A program made the translations under genes and the position numbers. Shown piece after piece: positions 52,840 to 61,510 of a stretch of DNA of 64,000 nt (position 1 is its first letter; every line of letters begins with the position of its first letter). Below the pieces are notes generated by a model that was given only the letters and a program-made list of their open reading frames with translations, ran no database searches and had not been told where the DNA came from. Source of the stretch: Chlamydiales bacterium (GTDB lineage Bacteria; Chlamydiota; Chlamydiia; Chlamydiales; JAAKFR01); contig JACKPM010000004.1 in the NCBI GenBank assembly GCA_024233495.1, forward strand, positions 62,001-126,000, in the 5' to 3' direction.

Positions 52840-53123
52840 CTATATATGGCAATGTTTCCAAAGTCCGAGAGTGAATTGAGTCTTTTCCCCTTCTCTGCCG
52901 TTTACTAAGATAGCGCTCCAGTTATCGAGTGCGCTAAAAGCGAGTGTTTCTTTATTTGCAACCCTCTGATTATTATCCCTATCAGTCATACAGAGAAGTT
53001 AATTGCGAGTGGACATTAACGCCCTCTGCCCTATCTGAATTACGCCAATATCACCATCATCGCTTAAGGTCTTAGGTCCTTACAAAACTCTCTCTATAAC
53101 CAAATCATGGGTAATGTCGTAGA
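52840..53123 (+). other. Intergenic region before the family B element
   Basis: About 285 bp with no supported gene. It begins with a one-sided family C terminus and otherwise shows nothing recognisable. Confidence 0.5.
52854..52905 (+). repeat. Interspersed repeat family C, left end only
   Basis: GTTTCCAAAGTCCGAGAGTG followed by AATTGAGTCTTTTCCCCTTCT matches the left end of the copies at 50888 and 19801. No right end found nearby. Confidence 0.65.
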
Positions 53124-53285
53124 TATAGTCAAATCGGTTGAAAATTTTACAAATTCATACCATTTGGCTTCGCCAAAGATTGCGCTCATTCTCATAGACC
53201 ATAAATGGTCGAAGTCGAACTTTGCGCTTACTTTGGCTTTGCCATCTGGCACGAATTTGTAAAATTTTCAACCGATTTGACTATA
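53124..53285. repeat. Interspersed repeat family B, full copy (MITE-like) upstream of dnaN
   Basis: 162-bp element with near-perfect inverted ends: the outer 34 bp (TATAGTCAAATCGG through ACAAATTC) match exactly and similarity continues inward (CCATTTGGC/GCCATCTGG). The outermost bases are TATA/TATA, so a TA target duplication is possible. It ends 54 bp before the dnaN ATG. No coding potential. Confidence 0.9.
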
Positions 53286-53339
53286 AAACTGGATTTCTTG
53301 AAACCTTTTTCATATCCTTCTCTAAAAAATGGAGCTTCT

Positions 53340-54440
53340 ATGAAATTTGTTGTGTCTCGCGGCGAACTCTCTAACCTTATCCGCAAAATTCAAAATATTG
53401 TCCCCCAAAATGCCCCCATCCCAGTCTTATCTCACTTCTTGATTGAGGCAAATGGTGATGAGCTCGTCTTCACAGCGACCGATCTGATTGTAGGCACTCG
53501 GTGTGCTGCAAAGGCAAAAATTTATGAGAAAGGAGCGCTCTCCATTCCATCCAAGCGTTTCTTCCAACTTGTGCGCGAGCTCACCGATGCTAATATTGAA
53601 GTGAATGCGGCTGATGGCGAGATGGCTGAGATTAAATCAGGCTCTTCAAGATTCCGCCTTCACGGCATGGACAAAAATGAATACCCCTCTTTGCCAGACT
53701 TGCAAGATGCAGTAAAATTCACGATTTCAGGTGAGCTTTTAAAGGAAATGTTCTATCGCACAGCTTTTGCTGTTTCACGCGAAGACAATCGCTACGTCTT
53801 GACTGGGGTCTTGATGCGCATTGAAAATGGACGAGCCATCTTTGTAGGCACTGACGGAAAGCGCCTCGCAAAAGTGCAGACAGGGATTGACCTCGGACCA
53901 GATGTTTCTGGAGAGTATGTGATTCCCCTCAAAGCTGTAGAAGAGATGATCAAGATGATTGAGGATGAGGGAGATTGTACTGTCTATATTACAGATGACA
54001 AGGTCGCGGTCGAGTCGGGCAACACGATTTTGGTAACCAAGCTTCTTTCCGGCGAATATCCCGATTTTGAGCAAGTGATTGCCTCTCAAAGCGAGGTGAA
54101 GATGCAGCTTCATAGAGAGGAGTTGATCGTACTCTTGCGCCAAATCGCACTCTTCACGAATAACACTTCTCAGTCAGTGCGCTTCTCATTTTCTCCAGGA
54201 GAGCTGACATTAACAGCAAACTGTACAGATGTGGGTGAAGGAAAGGTAAGTATGCCAGTCAACTATGAAGGATCTAAGCTTGAGATTGCCTTCAATCCCT
54301 TCTTTTTCCTTGATATTTTGAAGCATAGCCGTGATGAGACGGTGACCCTTGGCATCTCTGATTCGTTCAACCCAGGCGTGATCACAGATTCCACAGAGAG
54401 TCTCTTCATCATCATGCCAATGCGTCTAAACGAAGAATGA
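53340..54440 (+). CDS. dnaN: DNA polymerase III beta subunit (sliding clamp)
   Basis: 366 residues from ATG 53340 (MKFVVSRGELSNLIRKIQNI), with GGAG 5 nt upstream; a longer frame starting inside the family B element is rejected. Three repeated clamp domains of about 120 residues; LTGVLMRIENGRAIFVGTDGKRLA near 155-178 and the C-terminal MPMRL end (PMRLNEE) are family hallmarks. It holds polymerase on DNA. The stop overlaps the recF ATG. Confidence 0.95.
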   Translation: MKFVVSRGELSNLIRKIQNIVPQNAPIPVLSHFLIEANGDELVFTATDLIVGTRCAAKAKIYEKGALSIPSKRFFQLVRELTDANIEVNAADGEMAEIKSGSSRFRLHGMDKNEYPSLPDLQDAVKFTISGELLKEMFYRTAFAVSREDNRYVLTGVLMRIENGRAIFVGTDGKRLAKVQTGIDLGPDVSGEYVIPLKAVEEMIKMIEDEGDCTVYITDDKVAVESGNTILVTKLLSGEYPDFEQVIASQSEVKMQLHREELIVLLRQIALFTNNTSQSVRFSFSPGELTLTANCTDVGEGKVSMPVNYEGSKLEIAFNPFFFLDILKHSRDETVTLGISDSFNPGVITDSTESLFIIMPMRLNEE

Positions 54441-55462
54441 GGCTCACCTCTCTTTTCCTCCGCAATTTCCGCAACTATGAGGAGGTGCGCCTTGAGTTTG
54501 GCCCAGGTGTCAACTACATCTATGGCGATAATGGACAGGGCAAAACTAACCTGCTCGAAGCCATCTTCCTCCTTATTACAGGGCGTTCGTTTCGCACACG
54601 TCATCTAGCTGAGCTCATCCGCTTTGGGGAGGAATCTTTCTATATTGAGGGGCGCTTTGAGAAGAACGGTGTGGAGCAGGTGCTCAAAATGCAGATGTTT
54701 GAGGGAAAGCGTACTGTGCTCCATAATCATACACCCCTTTCTAAGCTAAGCTCTCTCTTTGGCCTTTTGCATGGCACGCTTTTGACTCCAGAAGATCATC
54801 AGCTCATCGTTGGCAATCCGAAGATGCGCCGCCTCTTTTTGGACCTGCAAATTTCCCAAACACACCCTCTTTACTTGCATCACCTCAGCCGCTATCAAAG
54901 AGCGATGAAGCAGCGCAATACGCTTTTGCGTCAGAAGAGAAGAGAGGGCATCGAGGTGTGGGAGGAGCAAATGGGAGAGTCTGCCACTTATTTGGTCAAG
55001 CTGCGAGAAGAGACAATACAGGAGCTTGACTTCCCACACACACTCACCTATCTCCCCTCTTGCCGCAGCAATTTGGCTGAAAAATTAGCGCAAGGTCGGG
55101 AACGCGATTTTATTTTGGGTATCACCTCAGCGGGCCCACATAAAGATGATCTCTCTATTTTGATGAAGGAGCGCTCAGCGCGCTCTTTTGCAAGTGAAGG
55201 GCAAAAAAGAATGATGGTAGCGCAGCTCCGCTTTGCCGAGTGGAAACGTCTCTACCAACACATTGAAGAGAAGCCTCTTCTATGCATCGATGATGCGGGA
55301 CTCAGCTTCGACCTGAAGAAAGAGGAGGCCTTGCTTGCCTCACTTGCGCAGTTTGGACAAGTATTCGTCACTTCAGCGCGCTTTAATTCAACTCTCTCAC
55401 AAGAGGCTTCTCTATTTGAGATCTACGGTAGTGGAAAAGCCCGAACACCAAGCTTGCGATAA
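54437..55462 (+). CDS. recF: DNA replication and repair protein RecF
   Basis: 341 residues. Walker A GDNGQGKTN (about 31-39), LxLRNFRNY N-terminal motif, SAGPHKDDLSI near 228 and SEGQKRMMVAQLRFAEW near 255 (signature), LCIDDAG (Walker B). It loads RecA at gaps. It overlaps dnaN by 4 bp. The 3' end overlaps the convergent MFS gene by 80 bp. Confidence 0.94.
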   Translation: MRLTSLFLRNFRNYEEVRLEFGPGVNYIYGDNGQGKTNLLEAIFLLITGRSFRTRHLAELIRFGEESFYIEGRFEKNGVEQVLKMQMFEGKRTVLHNHTPLSKLSSLFGLLHGTLLTPEDHQLIVGNPKMRRLFLDLQISQTHPLYLHHLSRYQRAMKQRNTLLRQKRREGIEVWEEQMGESATYLVKLREETIQELDFPHTLTYLPSCRSNLAEKLAQGRERDFILGITSAGPHKDDLSILMKERSARSFASEGQKRMMVAQLRFAEWKRLYQHIEEKPLLCIDDAGLSFDLKKEEALLASLAQFGQVFVTSARFNSTLSQEASLFEIYGSGKARTPSLR

Positions 55463-56624
55463 GCATCATTCCCCCGCCAACAAGCACAGCTGCACTTGGG
55501 TGTGGCCCCACAAAAGTGCCTACAAAGAAAGGGCTAACTCCTAGAGCAAGCGCATTCACTGCATGTGAAATACCGAGCGCCTCTCCTTGAGCCTTCTCGC
55601 TGGTTGCATTGGAGATCACTGTGCTGGTTGCTGGATAGATGAACGAGAGGAACATCTGCGCAATAGGGACATAAAGCCAAAGCACAAAGCGGCTATGAAT
55701 AAAAAGCATTGCAATGATGCCAAGCCCCGACATAAAGTGCCCAAGAAAAAGTGTGCGACTCGCTCCAATCCACCGCATCATCGGGAAGACAAGGAAACCT
55801 GCAGAAAGGGCATAGAAAACAGCGCCATAACCGTAAAAGATCCCAGTATCACTCGCATCAAAGTCGAATTGCTTGCGTAAGAAAAGAGCAATAAACTCGA
55901 TAAAGAATGACCAACCTACAGAAAAGAGGAGGTGAGCCAGGAAAACAAAACGGATAGACTTCATCTCAAAGGCGCGTCGCATCAATGTAAGCGCACGAAA
56001 AAGCCCAAGCTTCCCCTCTTCCAGCACGTGTTTGGTCTCCTTTAGCTTCCATACGACAAGAAGGAGGTTGGCGATCACCAAAAGGAGAGGAAAGTAGAAA
56101 GGCACGATATAGCCAAAATGCTTAGAGAGAAGGCTGCTCAGGAAGGGGGCTACGATGAAACCAGCTCCCATGCTCATGCTCAAAAGACCAAAATTCTTTC
56201 CCTTATCCTCCGGAGTGCTCAAGTCAGCAGTCATTGCGGCAATCACAGAGCTATTGCCTGCTCCAATTCCCACTAAAATGCGATAGAGCGCTAAGAGGAA
56301 AATGCTTTGCATATGCACGCCAATCACAGCAAGAAGGTAGCCAGCAATACAGAGCCAAAGACTCCCTACGAGCACCTTTTTCCGCCCCTTTCGATCTGAG
56401 GCAGCACCAAAGATGGGGGCGCTAAAAAACTGCATCAACGGGTGAAGGGCAATCAGAAGGCCGAGCCACACTCCCCTCACTGTCTCAGAGGTGTCAGCAG
56501 GTAAGAAGTGTAGGCTGGGATCAAAAAGGAGAAAAGCGAAGAGGGTGAAGACGATCGCAATGCCTGCATAATCAATAAATGCAGAGAGAAGCAAGACAGA
56601 AAGGGATAGATTTTTCGAGGACAT
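55383..56624 (-). CDS. Major facilitator superfamily transporter (DHA1/TetA-like)
   Basis: 413 residues, 12 helices. The motif GAASDRKGRKKVL at about 73-85 is MFS motif A; LVGIGAGNSSVIAAMTADL near 117 (motif B region) and a MGAGFIVAPFLSS motif C-like block near 150 mark a DHA1-type drug/proton antiporter. Substrate unknown. It is convergent with recF, with 80 bp of overlap, which is unusually large. Confidence 0.85.
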   Translation of the reverse strand: MSSKNLSLSVLLLSAFIDYAGIAIVFTLFAFLLFDPSLHFLPADTSETVRGVWLGLLIALHPLMQFFSAPIFGAASDRKGRKKVLVGSLWLCIAGYLLAVIGVHMQSIFLLALYRILVGIGAGNSSVIAAMTADLSTPEDKGKNFGLLSMSMGAGFIVAPFLSSLLSKHFGYIVPFYFPLLLVIANLLLVVWKLKETKHVLEEGKLGLFRALTLMRRAFEMKSIRFVFLAHLLFSVGWSFFIEFIALFLRKQFDFDASDTGIFYGYGAVFYALSAGFLVFPMMRWIGASRTLFLGHFMSGLGIIAMLFIHSRFVLWLYVPIAQMFLSFIYPATSTVISNATSEKAQGEALGISHAVNALALGVSPFFVGTFVGPHPSAAVLVGGGMMLIASLVFGLFHYRRSQIEKPLVRELN

Positions 56625-56633
56625 AGTCCTCTA

Positions 56634-57989
56634 TTATGCCACGGTCCTTGCTTTTCCTCGTAGCCATTTATCCATTTCTAAAAATCTCTTATCGGTTACA
56701 AATTTTTCGAAAAGAATACCGCCCATTGCGGTGATACAGCCTGCAATTACAAGAATTGAGCCCGCCAACCGTTCGTGTGGCATGTGACCCAGAGTGAGCG
56801 CCCCCCCCACGGTTGTGAGCACAGCTAAGAAAAGCATGATCGTAAGGTTCATCACATTGCGATGTACCTCGGCTTTCACCTCATTGCTTAACTCTTGAGA
56901 TTCTCGAAGATACTCGCTTTTGATCGATTGAATCGCATTCTCTTGAGCTTTTAAAGCTGCTCTGAACTCTTCGGTATCTTGTCCTTCAAAAAGCTCTCCC
57001 TGCTCGCGCATGCAGGCACGCACCTGTTTATGCGCATCCTCAAGAAGGGCGACTTGCTCGCGCAAATTGTGCTCTCCCTCAAAAATAGAGCGGAAGAGAT
57101 CCTGCATTTGATGCAACAAGTCGTTAGCTTGTTCAGAAGAAGCTGCTTCAAGCGCTTTAGGCAAGGGCGTATCGCGCAATGCGCAGATGTAGCTAATATC
57201 GTGACCCCGAATTTTGGCTTCAAGCGCCTCGCGTCTTTTGTCGTTGCTAAAGTAGTTCGCTTTCCGCCGTTCATTTAGGAGTTTCATATCGAAGTCTTTC
57301 TTCGGAAGGGTTGTAGGTCCTTGCAAAAATTCCATCAACTCAGCCACTTTTTGGAAGTCTTGGTCCTTTACCCTCTTCTTGAACTTCTTCATCTCTGAGC
57401 GTGAACGCCAAAACGTGGCAAGCGCTGCCACCCCTCCTACACTTCCAGCAGTGACCATGATGATGGGAAGCATGTGGCCAAAAATAAAAGCGCATGCTGC
57501 CTTGTGAGAAACGCCTGTTCCCGCTAACTGCACACCACCAGCAAATGGCTTTGTCATATGACAAAATGCGGTTCCTGCTGCATCTAATGCCAGGATGGCA
57601 AAGAAGACAGCCTCTGCATAGTTGTGGGTTTTAGCTCCAGCCTTTATTAGCTCCGCCTGCTTCTTTGTTGCACGCACAGCATGGACAAGATAGAGAGGTG
57701 AACTTGCAATGCTGAAGTAGGGTGCTACGCTTACTGCACTCCCTCCAGCCAAATTAAGAGACTGCGTTACAACACCAAAAAAGAGCACAAGGAAGAGCAT
57801 CCACTGCGGATCGCAGAGGAGTTTCATCGGAATTTTAGCAAAACGACCGCACTTTGAGACGCAGCACCCTTGCCCCCGCCCTGATGCAGGTGTAGGAAGC
57901 TTTACTGGCCCCACAGTTGGACTGTCGGCTCGCCAAATGCGCTCGAAAGGGATTCCCTCTCCTGTTGGATGTACGTCACCTGACGTCAT
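56634..57989 (-). CDS. Unknown membrane protein with two bilobed domains and a coiled coil (Inc-like candidate)
   Basis: 451 residues, no recognised family. Hydrophobic helix groups at about 62-100, 125-145 and 165-190, then about 170 residues of coiled-coil-like sequence (residues 195-375), then a bilobed pair at about 378-425. The first 50 residues are Pro/Gly/Cys-rich and non-hydrophobic. GGGGGTGAT lies just before the ATG. It lies 9 bp upstream of the MFS gene on the same strand. Inc-like by topology only. Confidence 0.55.
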   Translation of the reverse strand: MTSGDVHPTGEGIPFERIWRADSPTVGPVKLPTPASGRGQGCCVSKCGRFAKIPMKLLCDPQWMLFLVLFFGVVTQSLNLAGGSAVSVAPYFSIASSPLYLVHAVRATKKQAELIKAGAKTHNYAEAVFFAILALDAAGTAFCHMTKPFAGGVQLAGTGVSHKAACAFIFGHMLPIIMVTAGSVGGVAALATFWRSRSEMKKFKKRVKDQDFQKVAELMEFLQGPTTLPKKDFDMKLLNERRKANYFSNDKRREALEAKIRGHDISYICALRDTPLPKALEAASSEQANDLLHQMQDLFRSIFEGEHNLREQVALLEDAHKQVRACMREQGELFEGQDTEEFRAALKAQENAIQSIKSEYLRESQELSNEVKAEVHRNVMNLTIMLFLAVLTTVGGALTLGHMPHERLAGSILVIAGCITAMGGILFEKFVTDKRFLEMDKWLRGKARTVA

Positions 57990-58090
57990 ATATCACCCCC
58001 ATTACATTTCCAGTATATCAGAAAAATGTTTAGGTTATATTAAGATATCTTTATAGACAGAAAGATTCCACTTGGGTAGACTGCTTCGCT

Positions 58091-58864
58091 ATGATCACTC
58101 TTCACGAGCTCTCCTTTTCCTATGAAAAAGCAAAAATTTTAAACAATATTTCGTTTAAAGTGCACTCGGGAGAGATTGTAGCGCTTATTGGGATCTCAGG
58201 GTCTGGAAAGACCACTCTTTTCCGCCTAATGACCGGGATGTTAGAACCCCAAGAAGGAGCTATTCTCGTGAATGACTCTCCCCTTCCAGAGGGCAATAGG
58301 CACATTAGTTACATGCAGCAGGAGGATTTACTTCTTCCTTGGCGTAATGTGCTTTCGAATTTGCTTCTAGTTGGCGAACTGGGCGAGGCGCAAATAGATG
58401 ACGCATTAAGGCGACGCGCACATGAACTCCTGAAAGCGGTTGGTCTAGAGGGTTGTGAGAGAAAGATGCCGGAGGCTTTGAGTGGCGGTATGCGGCAGCG
58501 CGTCTCTCTTGTGCGCGCACTTTTGCAAAACCGCCCCCTCCTCTTGCTTGATGAACCTTTTGGTCCACTTGACGTGATCATCCGCGAAGAGCTCTATACT
58601 CTTTTGCGTCATATTCGGGCACAGTTTGCAAAAACGATTGTAATGGTGACACACGATTTTCGAGATGCCATTGCGCTTGCAGATCGCATTTTGGTGCTCA
58701 ATGAGGGAGAGATTTGCTATGATGTCGCTGTAACAAACCGAGAGGATCCACAGGAAAAAGAAAAGCTCATGATGGATATTCGAGCGGCTTTGAGCGCGCG
58801 CCTGCCGGGATCGCCCTTAGGAATGGAGAAGCCTCCGAGCTCGACACCACTCCTGACTCGGTAA
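58091..58864 (+). CDS. ABC transporter ATP-binding protein (NitT/TauT-SsuB/TauB type)
   Basis: 257 residues. Walker A GISGSGKTT (33-41), Q-loop YMQQEDLLLPW, signature ALSGGMRQR (about 129), Walker B LLLLDEPFGPLD and VTHDFRDAI. The LLPWRN pattern is typical of the NitT/TauT (nitrate, sulfonate or thiamine precursor) group. No permease or binding protein lies beside it; partners must be elsewhere. Its 3' end overlaps the HD hydrolase gene by 98 bp. Confidence 0.85.
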   Translation: MITLHELSFSYEKAKILNNISFKVHSGEIVALIGISGSGKTTLFRLMTGMLEPQEGAILVNDSPLPEGNRHISYMQQEDLLLPWRNVLSNLLLVGELGEAQIDDALRRRAHELLKAVGLEGCERKMPEALSGGMRQRVSLVRALLQNRPLLLLDEPFGPLDVIIREELYTLLRHIRAQFAKTIVMVTHDFRDAIALADRILVLNEGEICYDVAVTNREDPQEKEKLMMDIRAALSARLPGSPLGMEKPPSSTPLLTR

Positions 58865-59720
58865 GCACCAAAAACTCCCGCTCTCCCCCGCTTTTCTCCT
58901 CAATGCGCACTGTTTGATTTGCGAGTTCACCACGCAAAAGAGGGTCGTGACTCTTCTCCATCGCATGCAAAATCGTATAATCTTTTTGCGCCAAGTACTC
59001 TTCAATAGTTTCAGGAAAGCCCACCTCTTGGTAGTAGTGCTCCATAAAACGGCGCATTTGCTCAGAGTAGATGCACACCTTTGTGTGGTGATATACCCGA
59101 GCATACATCATGTAACGCGCAATCCACAAAGACTCTACAGCTTGAATTCCATTGATATGCACACCGATTTCCCCCTCAATCAGACAGAGGGAGTCGATGA
59201 GATGTGAGTAGTCAACATGGCCAAAGCGCACACCTGTGTAATAGGCATCGCGCAAGAGATAGTCGATGCGGTCGGCTCCAAAATTGTCATCAGTAATGAT
59301 GCGCGCCTCTACCCCCTCACAGTTGAGCAAAGCAAGCACCTCTTCTTTGAGCGGCATCTTCAAGCTTTTCACAATCTCAATGGTCATTTGTTCATGCCCC
59401 TTACTGCCTAAAAGAGACTCTTCAGCTGTGTGAGAGAATGGAAGGTGACCCAAATCATGGCAGAGCGCTGCCAGGCGCACAGCTTGCGCGTTTTTACCCG
59501 GGTAGATTGTATGAAAAATGCGCGAAGCAAGCTCCATCACTCCAAGTGAGTGTTCAAAGCGTGTATGTGTCGCTCCTGGATAAACCAAATACGCCATCCC
59601 CATCTGCCTAAGATAGCGGAGACGCTGGAAAGCAGCTGTTTCAATCAATCTCTTCTCTATGGAATTCAGGCGGATAAATCCGTGAATAGGGTCGCAAACC
59701 TTGTGTGAGAAAGCGCTCAT
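58767..59720 (-). CDS. HD-domain hydrolase (dNTPase-like)
   Basis: 317 residues. Metal-site pattern: H in THTRFEHSLGV near 50, the HD pair in CHDLGHLPFSH near 86, and Asp in FGADRIDYLLRDA near 148. CDPIHGFIRL at 9-18 is the family start. The C-terminal half (170-317) is the usual partner domain. It probably acts on (d)NTPs or related phosphates; activity not determinable. Convergent with the ABC ATPase, 98-bp overlap. Confidence 0.85.
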   Translation of the reverse strand: MSAFSHKVCDPIHGFIRLNSIEKRLIETAAFQRLRYLRQMGMAYLVYPGATHTRFEHSLGVMELASRIFHTIYPGKNAQAVRLAALCHDLGHLPFSHTAEESLLGSKGHEQMTIEIVKSLKMPLKEEVLALLNCEGVEARIITDDNFGADRIDYLLRDAYYTGVRFGHVDYSHLIDSLCLIEGEIGVHINGIQAVESLWIARYMMYARVYHHTKVCIYSEQMRRFMEHYYQEVGFPETIEEYLAQKDYTILHAMEKSHDPLLRGELANQTVRIEEKSGGEREFLVLTESGVVSSSEASPFLRAIPAGARSKPLEYPS

Positions 59721-59736
59721 CGTATACTCTCCTTGT

Positions 59737-60219
59737 ATGACATTGGCGGTAGCCTACCAAAACTTTACGCAAGAGGCAAGAATCGCCACAATCACAACTG
59801 TGGCTGCAACGCTCTTTTTTATCCTCCCTATTATTGTGATGGTGTGCTCCTTTGCCTGCCTCCGCCTCCCAGGGGTGAGCATTAGCTACCTCAAGCCCTC
59901 CCTCGTCCCAGCAGCTGGGGTTTTGGCTGCCAGCATTCCCCTTATCATTATCAGCGTGCTCGCAAATCGAAAAAAGAATGCCGCCTTTCGCCCTTATAAG
60001 AGAGAACTCCTAAAACAAGTAAATGCACACTACCTTCCCGCCAAACCAACACGGGCACAGAAGGCTCGCTTCCGGCGCTTTGTCTTAGAAGACCTCCTTA
60101 ACCCCACCTACTCTGTCGATTTCCGCTTCTTTGTGCTCAATATGCTCACTAAAGAGTTCTCCAAAAATTCCTCCATGGCCGAACAGCTCGAGGCAGCCAA
60201 GGAAAGTCTCCTGAGTTAG
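59737..60219 (+). CDS. Small bilobed membrane protein (Inc-like candidate)
   Basis: 160 residues from ATG 59737 (MTLAVAYQNF). Two hydrophobic helices (about 18-42 and 52-75) with a short loop, then a basic/acidic cytosolic tail of about 85 residues. Bilobed layout as in Inc proteins; topology only. It is divergent from the HD gene (16 bp between starts), so the two promoters must overlap or it is expressed from within. Confidence 0.55.
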   Translation: MTLAVAYQNFTQEARIATITTVAATLFFILPIIVMVCSFACLRLPGVSISYLKPSLVPAAGVLAASIPLIIISVLANRKKNAAFRPYKRELLKQVNAHYLPAKPTRAQKARFRRFVLEDLLNPTYSVDFRFFVLNMLTKEFSKNSSMAEQLEAAKESLLS

Positions 60220-60275
60220 TCCTGCTCACCCGCTTTCTTAACACAATCTAAATATTTCTTTGCTAAAATAGCGTT

Positions 60276-60575
60276 GTGAAAATATCTCAAATCATGCAGC
60301 ATCAGAATCTTATAAAAAGGTCGTGCTACGCCGCCACGGCATTGTGTGTTGTAGGAGCGGTCGTCCTTGCTGTGTTCGGGCACTTCAATAAACCGCACTG
60401 GGGTTACGCAGTAGGCTCCGTTTCAACCCTTGCGCTATCAGTTGTCATTATCAAGTGTCAGAAGCTGTATGCAGCAAAAAGAGCAGTGCACGATACGAAT
60501 CAGCTCTATCGACAGGATTCCGAAGAGTTTGAGCTCGACTCGCTATCTGATAGAGGAACCGACGACACACCTTAG
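60276..60575 (+). CDS. Small bilobed membrane protein (Inc-like candidate)
   Basis: 99 residues from GTG 60276, or 93 from ATG 60294. Two hydrophobic helices (about 16-34 and 42-58) with a tiny loop (FNKPHWG), then an acidic tail rich in Asp/Glu/Ser. No family. It is followed by the two tRNA genes on the other strand. Confidence 0.5.
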   Translation: MKISQIMQHQNLIKRSCYAATALCVVGAVVLAVFGHFNKPHWGYAVGSVSTLALSVVIIKCQKLYAAKRAVHDTNQLYRQDSEEFELDSLSDRGTDDTP

Positions 60576-60609
60576 GAGTGAAAGGGAAACAGCTGAGCTT
60601 TAAGGAAGA

Positions 60610-60683
60610 TGCGGTTACCAAGACTTGAACTTGGGACCTCGACATTATCAGTGTCGCGCTCTAACCAACTGAGCTATAACCGC
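60610..60683 (-). tRNA. tRNA-Ile (GAU)
   Basis: 74-nt cloverleaf. Acceptor GCGGTTA/TAACCGC, D-arm GCTCAGTTGGTTAGAGC, anticodon loop CTGATAA (anticodon GAU), T-arm with GTTCAAGTC. CCA is not encoded. Confidence 0.95.
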
Positions 60684-60725
60684 GGAAAAAAGACTGAACG
60701 GCCCGCAGGCCGTTCAGTTGTGTGA

Positions 60726-60798
60726 TGGAGGCTAGGAGAGTCGAACTCCTGACCTTCTGAATGCAAATCAGACGCTCTACCAACTAAGCTAAGCCCCC
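60726..60798 (-). tRNA. tRNA-Ala (UGC)
   Basis: 73-nt cloverleaf. Acceptor GGGGGCT/AGCCTCC with one G-U pair, D-arm GCTTAGTTGGTAGAGC, anticodon loop TTTGCAT (anticodon UGC), T-arm GTTCGACTC. CCA is not encoded. It is upstream of tRNA-Ile with 42 bp between, probably one transcript. Confidence 0.95.
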
Positions 60799-60811
60799 AA
60801 AAACATCTTGC

Positions 60812-60846
60812 TTTCCTCTCACACTTCACTGTAGTGTGAAAGGAAA
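60812..60846. promoter_or_regulatory. Long near-perfect inverted repeat between the tRNAs and the DUF4019 gene
   Basis: 14-bp arms TTTCCTCTCACACT (60812-60825) and AGTGTGAAAGGAAA (60833-60846) with one mismatch and a 7-nt loop. No T-run follows on either strand, so a terminator is unlikely. It could be an operator or a leader hairpin for either side. Confidence 0.4.
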
Positions 60847-60877
60847 CAAAATTTACCTAAAGGGGCTTTTTTAGCCA

Positions 60878-61510
60878 ATGAAAATCTTCTCTCTTTTCAT
60901 TTTAGCCGCAATTCCTCTCGCAGCACAGCAGGATACTCCCTCAAAACCGGGCAGTGGAGCGCCTGTGGGTGGATACAACACAACTATCTATAATAGCCAG
61001 TATGGACAAGACTATTTAGACCCCAATAAAGTTGATCCTACAAAGGAGCTAGAGGCCACTTACCCTCAATCGGGTTACAATCAAACAGATAATCAAAAAG
61101 ACAATACAGGCGTGGATAGCAGGACCACAGGCTCTGATTTTTCTGCTGCAAAAGCACAAGCTATCTACTGGCTAGGCCTTCTCGATCAAAAGGCGTATGG
61201 CGCTTCCTATATGCAGGCTGGAGGGTTTCTGCAAGACATCATGTCGAGTAACATCTGGATTGCAGCGATGAAAAGTGTGCGCGGCGATCTTGGTAATAAT
61301 ACAAGTAGAAAAGTCGCCAACCACAGCTCTCTTAACCGCCTTCCTCATGGCACAACCGGAACGTTTATGCAGATCATTTTTAACTCTAGCTTCAGCTCCA
61401 AATCAAGCGTGAAAGAGAAGGTAATTTTGATGGCAGAGGCTCGTAAAGGACAGCAAGGCTCTAACTCGAAAGGAGACTGGAAAGTAATCTCTTATAGTAT
61501 TGAAGGATGA
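60878..61510 (+). CDS. Secreted DUF4019-domain protein
   Basis: 210 residues. Signal peptide MKIFSLFILAAIPLAAQ. A Gly/Asn/Tyr-rich linker (20-85) leads to the DUF4019 domain (about 90-210): AQAIYWLGLLDQKAYGASYMQAG near 93, NIWIAAMKSVRGDLGN near 122, SLNRLPHGTTGTFMQIIF near 145, DWKVISYSI at the end. Function unknown; a periplasmic or surface location is inferred. Its stop overlaps the next gene by 4 bp. Confidence 0.8.
   Translation: MKIFSLFILAAIPLAAQQDTPSKPGSGAPVGGYNTTIYNSQYGQDYLDPNKVDPTKELEATYPQSGYNQTDNQKDNTGVDSRTTGSDFSAAKAQAIYWLGLLDQKAYGASYMQAGGFLQDIMSSNIWIAAMKSVRGDLGNNTSRKVANHSSLNRLPHGTTGTFMQIIFNSSFSSKSSVKEKVILMAEARKGQQGSNSKGDWKVISYSIEG

Noticed and set aside
53205..53339. N-terminal extension of dnaN by 45 codons
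   Set aside because: The extension is encoded by the family B element; the conserved protein begins at 53340 with its own GGAG.
60812..60846. Terminator for the tRNA or DUF4019 transcripts
   Set aside because: The stem is good, but no T-run follows on either strand.
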